From assembly GCF_003813775.1 (NCBI RefSeq), contig NZ_RPDH01000002.1, positions 248,001 through 312,000 on the forward strand: a DNA stretch of 64,000 nucleotides, in the 5' to 3' direction. The translations under genes were made by a program, and so were the position numbers. This DNA is from Chitinophaga lutea (GTDB lineage Bacteria > Bacteroidota > Bacteroidia > Chitinophagales > Chitinophagaceae). Every line of letters starts with the position of its first letter. Position 1 is the first letter of the stretch. This document shows, piece by piece, positions 51,934 to 61,300 of the stretch. The notes beneath the pieces are model-generated. The model did no database searches. It saw only the letters and a program-made list of their open reading frames with translations, and was not told the origin of the DNA.

Positions 51934-53628
51934 TCATCGTACGGCGAGTGTTTTTTGTTTTTCCAGGAACAGGCGTGCGGCCGTTAATTCCGGTCTGTCG
52001 GCGCCCGGTGCGTTGGAGCTGGCCAGCAGGCGGCGGTAATAATCAGCCGCTTTACCGGCGTTGTTGGAACGTTCGGCGGCCAGGCCTGCGTTATATAAGG
52101 CATTGAACCGGTTAGGGCGGTCTTTCAGGTTGCTGGCATATGCTTCCAGCGCCTCCGCCGGCCTGTTCATGGCCAGCAGCATATCGCCCAGCAGTTCGCG
52201 GGCCGGCGCAACTTCGCCGGGCGTTACCGGCGGTTTGGGAGTAGACTCTTCCATGGTGGCCGCGAGGTTCATCTGTTTGAGGGCTTCTTCATGTTTCCCC
52301 TCTTTGAACAGGATCCACGCTTCGGATGCCTTCACCTGTATCTGTACCTGGTTGGCTTTGTAGGCTTCCTGTTTTTGGATGAGCTCGTCGTGCAGGGCGG
52401 TAAGGGTTTTCAGTTCGGTGCGTGCCGCATCGAGCTGGTTGAGGTTCACGGCGCCCAGCAATCTCGTGAAATGGATGATCGCGTTTTCCCAGGGGAATTT
52501 TTTCCAGTCGTTGCCCGCGGCATGAGCTTCCAATACAGCCGCTTCCTTCCACATCCTGTTTTCCAGTACGTACCGCGCCGGGATGGCCGCGAAGGAATAG
52601 AGTACTTTCGGGGTAACGGGATGTACTTCCCGGATGGTGTTCAGGTAATCGCACAACTGCTTTGCGCGTTTGTTATCCGCTTTCTGGAGATAGGAATACA
52701 CCAGGTAATCGAGGCTGTGCAGCTCTTCGTCCCAATGCCCTTTGATGCCCGCGTTCTCCGCGTAACACCGCGCCGCGTCGGCCGCTATGGTGTTGGAATA
52801 GATGCTTTCATCCCAAAGGCCCAACCTGACAAAAATATGCGAGGGCATATGCTGCGCGTGTGCGGACGACGGTGCCACGGACGCGTATTTCCGGGCCGCA
52901 GGCAGCGCCCGTTCGGCCAGTTCGGGGTAATCGTAGCTGTGTATGATATAGTGGATCACGCCGGGGTGGAACGATTTGTCGAACCCCAGCTTCGCCAGCA
53001 GTTCGCCCGCTTTACGTTGTTTGGCGTGCGTTTTATCCGCAGGATCCGCCGCGCTGTTCAGGGCCAGTGCGTAGAAAGTAGCCGCATCCTGATCGTCCGG
53101 GTAATCGAGGTGCAGTTTCTCCATCGCCTTTTCGAAGTTGATGCAGCGGGCGCGGTGGTCCTTGGCATTCACATCATAAAACGCCCCGATGGCATCGATA
53201 TAGGCCGTTTCCTTTTTTGATTTTTTGCCGATCGATTTCGCAATCGCCACCGCTTTCACGCCCTTGTCGAATTCCTCCTTGCTGGGCGGTGACCACAGCG
53301 GGTGGAAGTTGCTCATCGCCACACCCCAATACGCCATGGCGCATCCCGGTTCTTTCCGGATAACATCGGCGAAAGCCTTTTCCGCTTCGTCGTATTCAAA
53401 CGAATGCAGCATGGCCAGCGCCATATTAAAATCCTCCTGCACTTTGCCGTTGCCCGAGATCTTGAACGACACCGCGCCCAACTGTTTATCCGCCGGGCCG
53501 CAGAAAATCGTTTTCCCTTTTTTGAGATTGAGGGCGTTGATGGTTTCGGTGGCGGGAACGTTGTTTTTCCCGGCGCAGGCAGCCATTGTGAGGAGGCAGC
53601 TGTAGAGGAGGAGGCTGTTCGTTTTCAT
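51934..53628 (-). CDS. TPR-repeat lipoprotein
   Basis: A 564-residue protein with lipoprotein signal MKTNSLLLYSCLLTMAAC (Cys18). The mature part is almost all helical. The opening FNMALAMLHSFEYDEAEKAFADVI and the closing ALEAYASNLKDRPNRFNALYNAGLAAERS are clear TPR units. The middle contains HPGVIHYIIHSYDYPELAERALPAA and HAQHMPSHIFVRLGLWDESI, His-rich helices seen in a widespread TPR family of unknown function. It probably sits in the periplasm or outer membrane as a scaffold. No operon partner is evident. Confidence 0.78.
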   Translation of the reverse strand: MKTNSLLLYSCLLTMAACAGKNNVPATETINALNLKKGKTIFCGPADKQLGAVSFKISGNGKVQEDFNMALAMLHSFEYDEAEKAFADVIRKEPGCAMAYWGVAMSNFHPLWSPPSKEEFDKGVKAVAIAKSIGKKSKKETAYIDAIGAFYDVNAKDHRARCINFEKAMEKLHLDYPDDQDAATFYALALNSAADPADKTHAKQRKAGELLAKLGFDKSFHPGVIHYIIHSYDYPELAERALPAARKYASVAPSSAHAQHMPSHIFVRLGLWDESIYSNTIAADAARCYAENAGIKGHWDEELHSLDYLVYSYLQKADNKRAKQLCDYLNTIREVHPVTPKVLYSFAAIPARYVLENRMWKEAAVLEAHAAGNDWKKFPWENAIIHFTRLLGAVNLNQLDAARTELKTLTALHDELIQKQEAYKANQVQIQVKASEAWILFKEGKHEEALKQMNLAATMEESTPKPPVTPGEVAPARELLGDMLLAMNRPAEALEAYASNLKDRPNRFNALYNAGLAAERSNNAGKAADYYRRLLASSNAPGADRPELTAARLFLEKQKTLAVR

Positions 53629-53766
53629 ATGGGGTGATTTTGGTGCATGAAGGCCTTCCGTAATTTAAGAAGAAATGGGGGATTGGGGAGGCGGGACTTT
53701 GTAAATGGCGGGGAATGAGCGTTTTCCGGGGGGATTGGGGGCGGGAATGTGCTTTCCCGGGAGTAT

Positions 53767-53798
53767 AAAAGCAGCGCGGAGTGTTATCCCCGCGCTGC
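53767..53798 (-). terminator. Terminator of the DinB-like gene
   Basis: Arms GCAGCGCGG (53771-53779) and CCGCGCTGC (53790-53798) form a perfect 9-bp stem; on the minus strand it is followed by TTTT. It lies 18 bases past the stop at 53816. Confidence 0.75.
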
Positions 53799-53815
53799 CT
53801 GCTATTTCCGGTGGG

Positions 53816-54343
53816 TTAGAATAGTTGTTCCTGGGGCGGTGTCGCTTTGGCGAGGCGGATGTACACCGTGGTTTGCCCGCGGTGATGCGTCTGGTGCTCG
53901 AAGGCTTTTTCGAAGGCCTGACCCTTGGTCAGTTCAAACCGGTTGAACATTTTGATCTTGTCTTTCCACTGGTCGGCCGGGAGTTTTTTAATGGCGGCGA
54001 TCACATAGTCGTATCCTGCCATCACTTCCTTGATCACGTTCGCTTTCGACTGATCGGCGATTTTTTCCCGCTGGCCGCCTTCCGGCATTTTTTCGCCCAG
54101 GGCTGTTGTGGCGAACAGCATGTTGCCGTCGGTGAGGTGGAGCATCTGCTGTGCGAAGGTCCGCATTTCAGGGGTCGGTTTGAGTGCGTAGTCCGCTTCC
54201 GGCATAACGTCGAGGTATGCTTTCGTGTAAGCCTTTGCCCGTTCCCATTCACGGACCATATCATCTGCGGATGTTTGTGCTTTGGCGGCGACTGACATAC
54301 CTGCCACAAGCAAAAATGTTTTGATGACTGTAAGTGCTTTCAT
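53816..54343 (-). CDS. Exported DinB-superfamily protein
   Basis: A 175-residue protein; ATG at 54343 gives the signal MKALTVIKTFLLVAGMSVAAKAQ, so the frame from 54478 is rejected. The four-helix DinB fold is supported by a metal triad of His69 (QMLHLTDGN), His150 and His154 (EHQTHHRGQ). Members act as metal-dependent thiol transferases or are of unknown function; the export signal is common in Bacteroidota copies. A perfect -7 box (CAAATATA on plus, 54413-54420) lies about 70 bases upstream. Confidence 0.82.
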   Translation of the reverse strand: MKALTVIKTFLLVAGMSVAAKAQTSADDMVREWERAKAYTKAYLDVMPEADYALKPTPEMRTFAQQMLHLTDGNMLFATTALGEKMPEGGQREKIADQSKANVIKEVMAGYDYVIAAIKKLPADQWKDKIKMFNRFELTKGQAFEKAFEHQTHHRGQTTVYIRLAKATPPQEQLF

Positions 54344-54412
54344 GTTTATTGCGATTTTGGTGAATTCATAAACGTGTTTTGGAAGCGCTGACGGGGGAAG
54401 AACTGTCTGTTT

Positions 54413-54420
54413 CAAATATA
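54413..54420 (-). promoter_or_regulatory. Putative -7 element of the DinB-like gene
   Basis: Reads TATATTTG on the minus strand, an exact match, about 70 bases before the start at 54343. The -33 box is poor. Confidence 0.4.
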
Positions 54421-54559
54421 GGAGTTTTCGGGGAGATGGCGGTGCTTTGGTGGGTTGCGCGTAGTGTATGCTTCTCATCTTCCCTGTTTCCTATCTCTCT
54501 TCATCACTGCACAAAGTGTGGGATTTCTTCGATGAAATCTATGAAAGATACGCGGTTAC

Positions 54560-54853
54560 TTAATATGGCGCCCAATCGGGATCTTTTACATCAAATGAAT
54601 TGGGTTTCCGCACATACCTCATCATATCCTCGGTGCAAGCACCGAATCGCGCATAATTCTGCTGGCCTTCCTTAAGCGAAACGGCATTTGCCCCACCAGC
54701 ATAACCAGGATCATCAAATTGAACCTGATCATCCTCCCAATAACAAATTTCACATATATCATACGAGCCGGGCGGCTCTTTAAACATCTTATACCCACAG
54801 CATGGGCAAGTGTATCGGAAAGAAGAAATGTCGGAATAAATCGGATTAGCCAT
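54560..54853 (-). CDS. CPCC-type cysteine-rich protein
   Basis: A 97-residue protein. ATG at 54853 (MANPIYSDISSFRYTCPCCGY) is preferred to the frame from 54895. It has CPCC at residues 16-19 and CEIC at 34-37 followed by YWEDDQVQ, the conserved pattern of the CPCC cysteine-rich family (PF14206), probably a zinc ribbon. The later GYAGGANAVSLKEGQQNYARFG is also family-typical. Members often occur as stand-alone or immunity-like genes; no toxin is adjacent here. GC is lower than in most of the window. Confidence 0.8.
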   Translation of the reverse strand: MANPIYSDISSFRYTCPCCGYKMFKEPPGSYDICEICYWEDDQVQFDDPGYAGGANAVSLKEGQQNYARFGACTEDMMRYVRKPNSFDVKDPDWAPY

Positions 54854-54915
54854 GGAAAAAAAATGTTTCCTGAAATTATATTCGAACGGCCGCATGGTGC
54901 CTGCTCCCTTATAAC

Positions 54916-55467
54916 CTACTCCTTCACCGGCTCATAATAAAGCACTATCGCACCACCACCAAACGTCTTTGTCTTCAGCAGCCTGAGGCGAATGCTATCT
55001 TCGATGTTTTTAAATAACACCAACCCACTCCCGGCAATTACAGGATGCACACAAAGCTGATATTCATCAATCAGGCCCAACTGCGTCAAGGCGACAATTA
55101 TACCCGGGCTACAGGCAAAAATATCTTTACCTGGCTGTTGCTTTCGCTCCAAAACATCCTCTTTGAGGTCTTTCGTTGCCAGCTCAGCCGTTTCCCATTC
55201 TACTTTTTCCAGCGTACGGGAAAAAACGATTTTCGGCACCTTGTCTATCGCCAGGGCAAAATCGTCCATGGCTTTATTACCGGTAGGATTCTTTACCACA
55301 GTGGGCCAGTATTCCATGAGCTGGAATGTCGTCCTTCCATACAGCAGGGCGCCTGCGCTATTAACCATGTCGGTATAATGCTGATGTATTTCTTCATCCG
55401 GAATACCTGCCGTGTGGTCGCAAAATCCGTCAAGGGTCATATTGATGGCTGCAATTATTTTTCTCAT
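54916..55467 (-). CDS. Dihydrofolate reductase-family (RibD C-terminal-like) protein
   Basis: A 183-residue protein starting MRKIIAAINMTLDGFCDH, the usual opening of the RibD_C/YwjB-type reductase group. It continues with GALLYGRTTFQLMEYWP, KIVFSRTLEKVEW and, near the end, IDEYQLCVHPVIAGSGLVLF, the family's C-terminal signature. These proteins bind NADPH, but their substrate is generally unknown; the protein is not a true folate enzyme by sequence. It is a single gene between the CPCC and ketoacyl synthase genes, same strand. Confidence 0.85.
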   Translation of the reverse strand: MRKIIAAINMTLDGFCDHTAGIPDEEIHQHYTDMVNSAGALLYGRTTFQLMEYWPTVVKNPTGNKAMDDFALAIDKVPKIVFSRTLEKVEWETAELATKDLKEDVLERKQQPGKDIFACSPGIIVALTQLGLIDEYQLCVHPVIAGSGLVLFKNIEDSIRLRLLKTKTFGGGAIVLYYEPVKE

Positions 55468-55604
55468 CCTTAGTTGTCGTTTTTATGTTTAGGATTTGAA
55501 GTCCCCGGTAGGAGGGGACCTTCTGTTTTTTATACAATATATGTATTTCACATAACGTTCCGGCTCTCACTGCAGTGATCGCAGTTCGCATCAAAGCCCG
55601 GTAA

Positions 55605-56660
55605 TCATACCTTATAAGTGAAAGCATTGATATTCATTCCCGCGCCAACGGAAGCGAACAGAATAATATCATCTTGCGAAAATGCATGTGTATCCAGGTT
55701 GCCCTTCATAATCAAATCATACAGTGTCGGTATCGTGGCAACACTACTGTTGCCGAATTTATGGATAGACATAGGCATGATGCCTTCGGGGGGAGTCATT
55801 TTATACAGATCATAGAAACGGGCAACAATAGCCTCATCCATTTTCTCATTGGCCTGGTGAATCAGTATTTTCTTGACACGCGATATATCTATGCCTGCTT
55901 TGTCTACGCAGGCCTGCATCGCCAGCGGCACATGATTAAGGGCAAATTCGTATATTTTCCTTCCTTTCATCTTGATATAGCGCACACCGGGATCCGTCTC
56001 CCTGCTGTACGAGCTTCCGAAAAACAGGTATTCCAACTCATCGTAGGCATATGTTGCACTTTCATATGACAGCAGTCCGCGGTCATTTTCCGTTGCTTCA
56101 ACAACCACGGCCCCGGCGCCGTCGGCATAGATCATCGAGTCCCTGTCGTATCGATCAATTACACGGGACAGTGTTTCCGCCCCGACAACGAGGCAGCGCC
56201 TGGCCATTCCTGCTTTGATAAAAGCATTCGCCTGGATCATTCCCTCATTCCATCCCGGGCAGCCGAACAGGAGATCATATCCCACGCAGCGCGGGTTTTT
56301 GATTCGTAGTTTGTTCTTGACGCGCGAGGCCAGGCTCGGTACCGTATCAGACTGGATGCTGGCAAATCCGATATCCCCGTAATTATGGGCCATAATGATA
56401 TAGTCGATGGTATCGCGGTCTATTCCAGCGTCATCAATTGCCCGCTGCGCAGCATGGAATGCCAGATCAGAAGCGACCAGGTGTTCGCTGGCGTACCGGC
56501 GTTCTTCTATGCCCGTTATATCTTTGAATTTCCCGATAACGGTTTCCGGAGATTGTACGGGATTCCCCTTGTCATCGAAAAAAACATGTTCCGAGAAGTC
56601 GCTATTTTTCACCACAACGTCCGGTACGTAGCTACCCGAGCCAATTATTCTAATATTCAT
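55605..56660 (-). CDS. 3-oxoacyl-ACP synthase III-family protein (FabH-like)
   Basis: A 351-residue thiolase-fold enzyme. The KAS III triad is intact: Cys134 in DLLFGCPGWNEG, His268 in ILIHQANEKMDEAI and Asn304 in HKFGNSSVATIP. The N-terminal MNIRIIGSGSYVPDVVVKNSDF and DITGIEERRYAS are typical. It condenses an acyl-CoA or acyl-ACP starter with a malonyl extender in the cytoplasm. GCPG at the nucleophile differs from the usual DxxAACAGF of housekeeping FabH, and no acyl carrier or other fatty-acid gene is nearby, so a specialised role such as secondary or alkyl-lipid metabolism is possible. GC is lower than in neighbours. Confidence 0.85.
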   Translation of the reverse strand: MNIRIIGSGSYVPDVVVKNSDFSEHVFFDDKGNPVQSPETVIGKFKDITGIEERRYASEHLVASDLAFHAAQRAIDDAGIDRDTIDYIIMAHNYGDIGFASIQSDTVPSLASRVKNKLRIKNPRCVGYDLLFGCPGWNEGMIQANAFIKAGMARRCLVVGAETLSRVIDRYDRDSMIYADGAGAVVVEATENDRGLLSYESATYAYDELEYLFFGSSYSRETDPGVRYIKMKGRKIYEFALNHVPLAMQACVDKAGIDISRVKKILIHQANEKMDEAIVARFYDLYKMTPPEGIMPMSIHKFGNSSVATIPTLYDLIMKGNLDTHAFSQDDIILFASVGAGMNINAFTYKV

Positions 56661-56937
56661 AACATTATGGTATTTAATAGTATCCGAAAAAAAATATGCT
56701 CAGGACCAGTGGTGTTTTCCCATTGCTCTTGAACAAGTACTTAAGATACGCCGTTAAGCAGAAAGAATCCAATTTCTTTATTGAAAAAATATAGCAGGCG
56801 ATTTTTATTCCATACGTGTATGAAAGGTTTATGCTGAAAAAATCCGTACCGGGCTGCGATCTGAACAACAACGAATCTCTTTACCGACAAACACTTTGGC
56901 TTCCCCAAACCCACCCATTTCAACTTTGGCACCCAAA

Positions 56938-56967
56938 TTGTACTTACACCTTCAGACCATATTTTTA
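56938..56967 (+). promoter_or_regulatory. Predicted promoter of lipoprotein gene
   Basis: TTG at 56938-56940, a 19-base spacer and TATTTTTA at 56960-56967 precede the ATG at 56984 by 16 bases. The rest of the 56661-56983 gap shows no gene. Confidence 0.5.
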
Positions 56968-56983
56968 AACAAAAACATTGTGT

Positions 56984-57367
56984 ATGAAAATGCTTAGAAT
57001 TGTAGGCCTACTGCTGTTTGCAACCGTTATGATCACTGCCTGGACTTCCTGCAGCAAAAACACCGACCCCGCAGATGTAGACGTATTTGCCGGTACTTTC
57101 AGAGGAAGAATCGGGTACACTGACGCAGAAAAAAACATCTCCCAGGATAATGGCAGCGTTTTTGTCACTAAAATCAACACCCGCTACAATTTCCGGTTCT
57201 CAGACGGTATCCCGGATCTCACCGGCGTGGAATTCACCAAAAAAGACGATAACACCCTCGTGAGCACGGGCTCGGCAGGCACCGGGTTAATCACCATTAA
57301 CAAAGACCGCCTGGTGATCGGGTTCCAGCGCGACGGTCGCAGCTGGACTGCCGATTGCGGACGATAA
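56984..57367 (+). CDS. Small putative lipoprotein (127 aa)
   Basis: ATG at 56984 gives MKMLRIVGLLLFATVMITAWTSCSKN with lipobox TSC; the TTG two codons upstream is not needed. The mature part is a compact beta protein (VFAGTFRGRIGYTD, DNGSVFVTKINTRYNFRFSDG, NTLVSTGSAGTGLITINKDRLVIGF) of a kind common in Bacteroidota small lipoproteins. No known family. Monocistronic, with its own promoter and terminator. Confidence 0.7.
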   Translation: MKMLRIVGLLLFATVMITAWTSCSKNTDPADVDVFAGTFRGRIGYTDAEKNISQDNGSVFVTKINTRYNFRFSDGIPDLTGVEFTKKDDNTLVSTGSAGTGLITINKDRLVIGFQRDGRSWTADCGR

Positions 57368-57392
57368 ATCAACATGCAACTTATAACACGAA

Positions 57393-57418
57393 AAAGCCGG
57401 CACGTTCCGGCTTTTTTT
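57393..57418 (+). terminator. Intrinsic terminator, T tract reused as a -33 box
   Basis: AAAGCCGG (57393-57400) and CCGGCTTT (57407-57414) form a perfect stem followed by seven T. The last T bases and G at 57419 also form the TTTG of the next promoter. Confidence 0.85.
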
Positions 57419-57446
57419 GTGCCCTCCGGTGAAGTCGCTATTTTTA
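57416..57446 (+). promoter_or_regulatory. Predicted promoter of methyltransferase gene, nearly leaderless
   Basis: TTTG at 57416-57419, a 19-base spacer and TATTTTTA at 57439-57446. The ATG is at 57451, so transcription would begin at or within a few bases of the start codon. Confidence 0.5.
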
Positions 57447-57450
57447 CAGC

Positions 57451-58062
57451 ATGAGCACGGAAAGAAAAAATCACTGGGAAAAAGTATACGAAACAAAAAG
57501 CCCGGCCGAAGTGAGCTGGACGCAGGCAATTCCGCAAACATCCCTCGATTTCATCAACGGGTTCGGCCTCCCCAAATCCGCACACATCATCGACGTCGGC
57601 GGCGGCGACAGCACGCTGGCCGATCACCTGCTCAACGAAGGATACGCTCACATCACCGTACTCGACATCTCGGCAAAGGCGCTCGACAAAGCAAAAACAA
57701 GGCTGGGAGAGAAGGCGGAGCAGATCCGATGGGTGGTGAGCGATATTACTTCCTTTGAAACTCCCGATACTTACGACATCTGGCACGACAGGGCGGCCTT
57801 TCACTTCCTCACCACGCCGGAACAAATCCACCGCTACGTCGCCATCGCGGCCGCAAAAGTGACCGGCTACCTCCTGATCGGCACATTCTCCGAAAACGGC
57901 CCCGAAAAATGCAGTGGCCTGCCCGTCCGGCGGTACAGCGAACAGGAACTGGCCGCGGTTTTTGAAAAGAATTTCGATAAGGTGCAGTGTATCACCGAAG
58001 ATCACACCACGCCGTTCGGCACAAAGCAGCACTTCCTGTTTTGCACTTTCCGGAAGAAATAA
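57451..58062 (+). CDS. Class I SAM-dependent methyltransferase
   Basis: A 203-residue cytoplasmic enzyme. Motif I, DVGGGDS at residues 48-54, follows the strand AHIIDV, and the acidic end of strand 2 is VLDISAKAL. VVSDITSFE and DIWHDRAAFHFLTTPEQ correspond to motifs II and III. The start MSTERKNHWEKVYETKSPAEVSW is characteristic of a methyltransferase 11/12-type subgroup related to thiopurine or tellurite methyltransferases by layout. The substrate is not evident. Single-gene unit. Confidence 0.87.
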   Translation: MSTERKNHWEKVYETKSPAEVSWTQAIPQTSLDFINGFGLPKSAHIIDVGGGDSTLADHLLNEGYAHITVLDISAKALDKAKTRLGEKAEQIRWVVSDITSFETPDTYDIWHDRAAFHFLTTPEQIHRYVAIAAAKVTGYLLIGTFSENGPEKCSGLPVRRYSEQELAAVFEKNFDKVQCITEDHTTPFGTKQHFLFCTFRKK

Positions 58063-58079
58063 ACCTTTGCCCCTATATT

Positions 58080-58277
58080 ATATGTACTACATAACATAAC
58101 TGCCGGTCAGATAGTGTTCAGGCTACCGCCGTACCGACCTTCAGCGGCCGACACGCTAAATCAGCCCCCTTATGCCATATAGCCCCAATACCCGCACACG
58201 GTAACTTCCTGACCGTTAATAAAAAAAGTATTTGGATCAATAAAAAAACCGTCGCATATTTGATATGTCCTACATAA
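58080..58277 (+). promoter_or_regulatory. Two palindromic sites and promoter ahead of third SusC gene
   Basis: ATATGTACTACATAA at 58080-58094 and ATATGTCCTACATAA at 58263-58277 differ at one base and contain TATGT/ACATA arms. Between them lie TTTG at 58231-58234, a 20-base spacer and CATATTTG at 58255-58262, a promoter with one mismatch. The second site follows the -7 box directly, so a bound repressor would block transcription. Confidence 0.5.
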
Positions 58278-58308
58278 GGACTATTAGCCAAAACTCAACA
58301 TTCCAGTT

Positions 58309-61300
58309 ATGAATAAATCTCTACGTACCTGTACCAGGTTGTGCCTGTTTATCCTCACCGTTCTGCTCTCCGCAGCCGCGTTCGGACAGGCGAGGATCCT
58401 CAATGTTTCAGGAAAAGTGACGGACGAACTGGACGCCCCGGTGATCGGCGCCAGCATCCGCATTACGGGCACCCGGTTGGGCACCCTCACGGACAAAGAC
58501 GGGCATTACACCCTCGCGGTGAGCCCCGCGGACTCGCTCGACTTCTCCTTCATCGGCTACAAAAGCGTGCGCTTCGCGGTGAAAAACCGGGTCGACATCA
58601 ACGTCAAACTCGAAGCGGCGGCGGGCGGCCTTAATGAAGTGAGCATCGTGGGCTACGGCCAGCAGAAAAAGATCAGCGTGATCGGGGCGCAGTCGACCCT
58701 CAACGCGGAAGAACTGAAACTCCCCGTGCGCGACATCGCCAGCATGCTGGGCGGCCGCATCGCGGGCATGATCACCACCTCGCGCGGCGGCGGGCCGGGG
58801 CAGGATAACTCGGGTTTCCTCGTGCGCGGCGTGTCCACCTTCGGCACCAGCGTGCGCACACCGCTCATCATCATCGACGGCGTGCCGGACCGGGCGCTCA
58901 ACGACGTGGATCCGGAAGACATCCAGACCTTCACCGTATTGAAAGACGCGGTATCCACCGCGGTATATGGTACCCGCGGCGCCAACGGCGTGATCATCAT
59001 CACCACCAAAAAAGGGGTGGCGGGCAAACCTTCCGTAAAGGTGGAACTGAACCAGGGCATGACCCGGTTCGTACAGGTGCCGGAACTGCTCGACGCACCT
59101 ACCTGGATGACGCTCTACAACGAAGCGCTCACCACCCGCGGGCGGGCGGCGCTGTACACGGACGAACGCATCAACCTGCACAGAACGGGGGCCGACAAGG
59201 ACCTCTACCCGAACATGAACTGGTACGACGAGATTTTCCGCAAAGCGGGCATGACCCAGCGCGCGAACATCAACATCAGCGGCGGTTCCGATAAAGCGAC
59301 GTATTACATCTCGGCGGGCTACTACGGGGAAACGGGCCTCGTCAAAAACGACCCGGAACAGACGGGGTACGATTCCAAATCGTACTACCGCCGCTACAAC
59401 TTCACGGCGAACATCGGCGTGAACGTGACCAATACCACCCGGGTAGACCTCAATATTTCTTCTATCATCGACCGGCGCAACGGCCCCTGGAACGGGGACG
59501 GCAGCAATGCCTCCAACAACCTCTTCGCACAGGTGCTGCGCGTGCCGCCGCATATCATCCCTGGCAGGTACTCCAACGGGGCGTATTCGATGTATCCGGG
59601 CGGCTTCAGCAGCCCCAACCGCATTGCGTACGACATCGGCGCCGGGAACGATTATTCGGCCACCATCCGCCCGAACCTCCGGCTGAAACAGGATCTCGAC
59701 ATGATCACGAAAGGACTGTCCGTGTCGGGGCTGTTTGCCTTCGACATCTATACGGACGGCACCACGGCCACCTCCAAAAACTCTCCGGCGGAATACGCCA
59801 CCGGGCGGGACGCGAACGGCAACCTTCTCACGCAGATCACACGAGACGGCAGCGGGACCTTGACCTTCTTCTCGGCCAGAAGCTCCACGCGGCGCATGTA
59901 TTCTGAAGCCTCGCTGAACTACGGGCGCACTTTCGGGAAACATGAAGTGGGTGGATTGTTTCTTTTTAACCAGTCGGAGTACGTAGACGGGAACGCGGCC
60001 ACCTTCACTTCGGCCGTGCCATTCCGCAACCGCGGGTTTACGGGCAGGGCCACTTACGGCTACGATAACCGGTATTATCTCGAAGGGAACTTCGGGTACA
60101 CGGGCTCCGAAAACTTCAGCCCGCGCAACCGTTATGGTTTCTTCCCGTCTGCCGGTGTGGGATACGTGGTATCGAACGAACCATTCTACGCGCCGCTGAA
60201 AGAAATCATGCCTTATTTCAAACTCCGCTACAGCTACGGCCTCACGGGCAACGGCGGGTTCAGCACGCGTTTCCTCTACCTCACGCAGCTCTCGAAAACC
60301 GCGGCGACGGGTTACCAGTTCGGCGTTCCTTCGTCGTTATCGCCGGCCTACAGCGGGTATGCGGAATCGCAGATCGCCACGGACCCTTCTTGGGAAACAT
60401 CGTACCGCCACAACCTCGGCATAGAAATGAACTTCTTCAACAACGACCTGAAACTGGTGACGGAACTGTTCCGCGAAATGCGCAAAGGCGTTCTCCGCGC
60501 AGACCAGACCATCCCGGGCATCTCGGGTTTCGGCGGGGTGAACCCCACGCGCAACATCGGCGTCGTGCGCAACAAAGGCATCGACGTAACGCTGACCTAC
60601 CGCAAAACGCTCTCGGAACAGAAATGGGTGAACATCACGGGCACCTTCACCTATAACCGCAACACCAACCTGGAAGACGGGCTGCCCCCGCAGCGCTATC
60701 CCTGGATGGAATGGAAAGGAAAAGAAGTGGACGCGAAAACGCTGTACATCGCGGAAGGGCTCTTTAAAGACCAGGCGGAAATCGACAGGCACGCCATTCA
60801 GTCGGGCGACACCCGCCCCGGCGACATCAAATACAAAGACCTGAACGAAGACGGCATCATCGACGCCAATGACATCGCCCGCATCGACGTATCCGGCACC
60901 CCGAAAATGATGTACGGCGTGAACCTGTCGTTCGGGTACAAAGGTTTCGACATCGGCGCATTCATCCAGGGCACCGGCAAGGTGTACCTGAACTACGGCA
61001 TCGGCGACGGCACGCGGCCGTTCAATTCCGGCCCCATCAGCGGCGGATTGATGAGCATGGTGGCCGACCGGTGGACGGAAGACAATCCCAACCCGAACGC
61101 TTTCTATCCGCGCCTGAGCACCAACCAGGATCCGAACTCGAACTACCTTAACAGCACCTGGTGGCTGAAACCGTCCGACTTCATCCGCCTGAAAAGCGCG
61201 GAGATCGGTTATACGCTCAACGCCGCCCTGGTGAAACGGTACGGCATCAAAAACCTGCGGATGTTCATCAACGGCACCAACCTGATCACCATCTCCAGAT

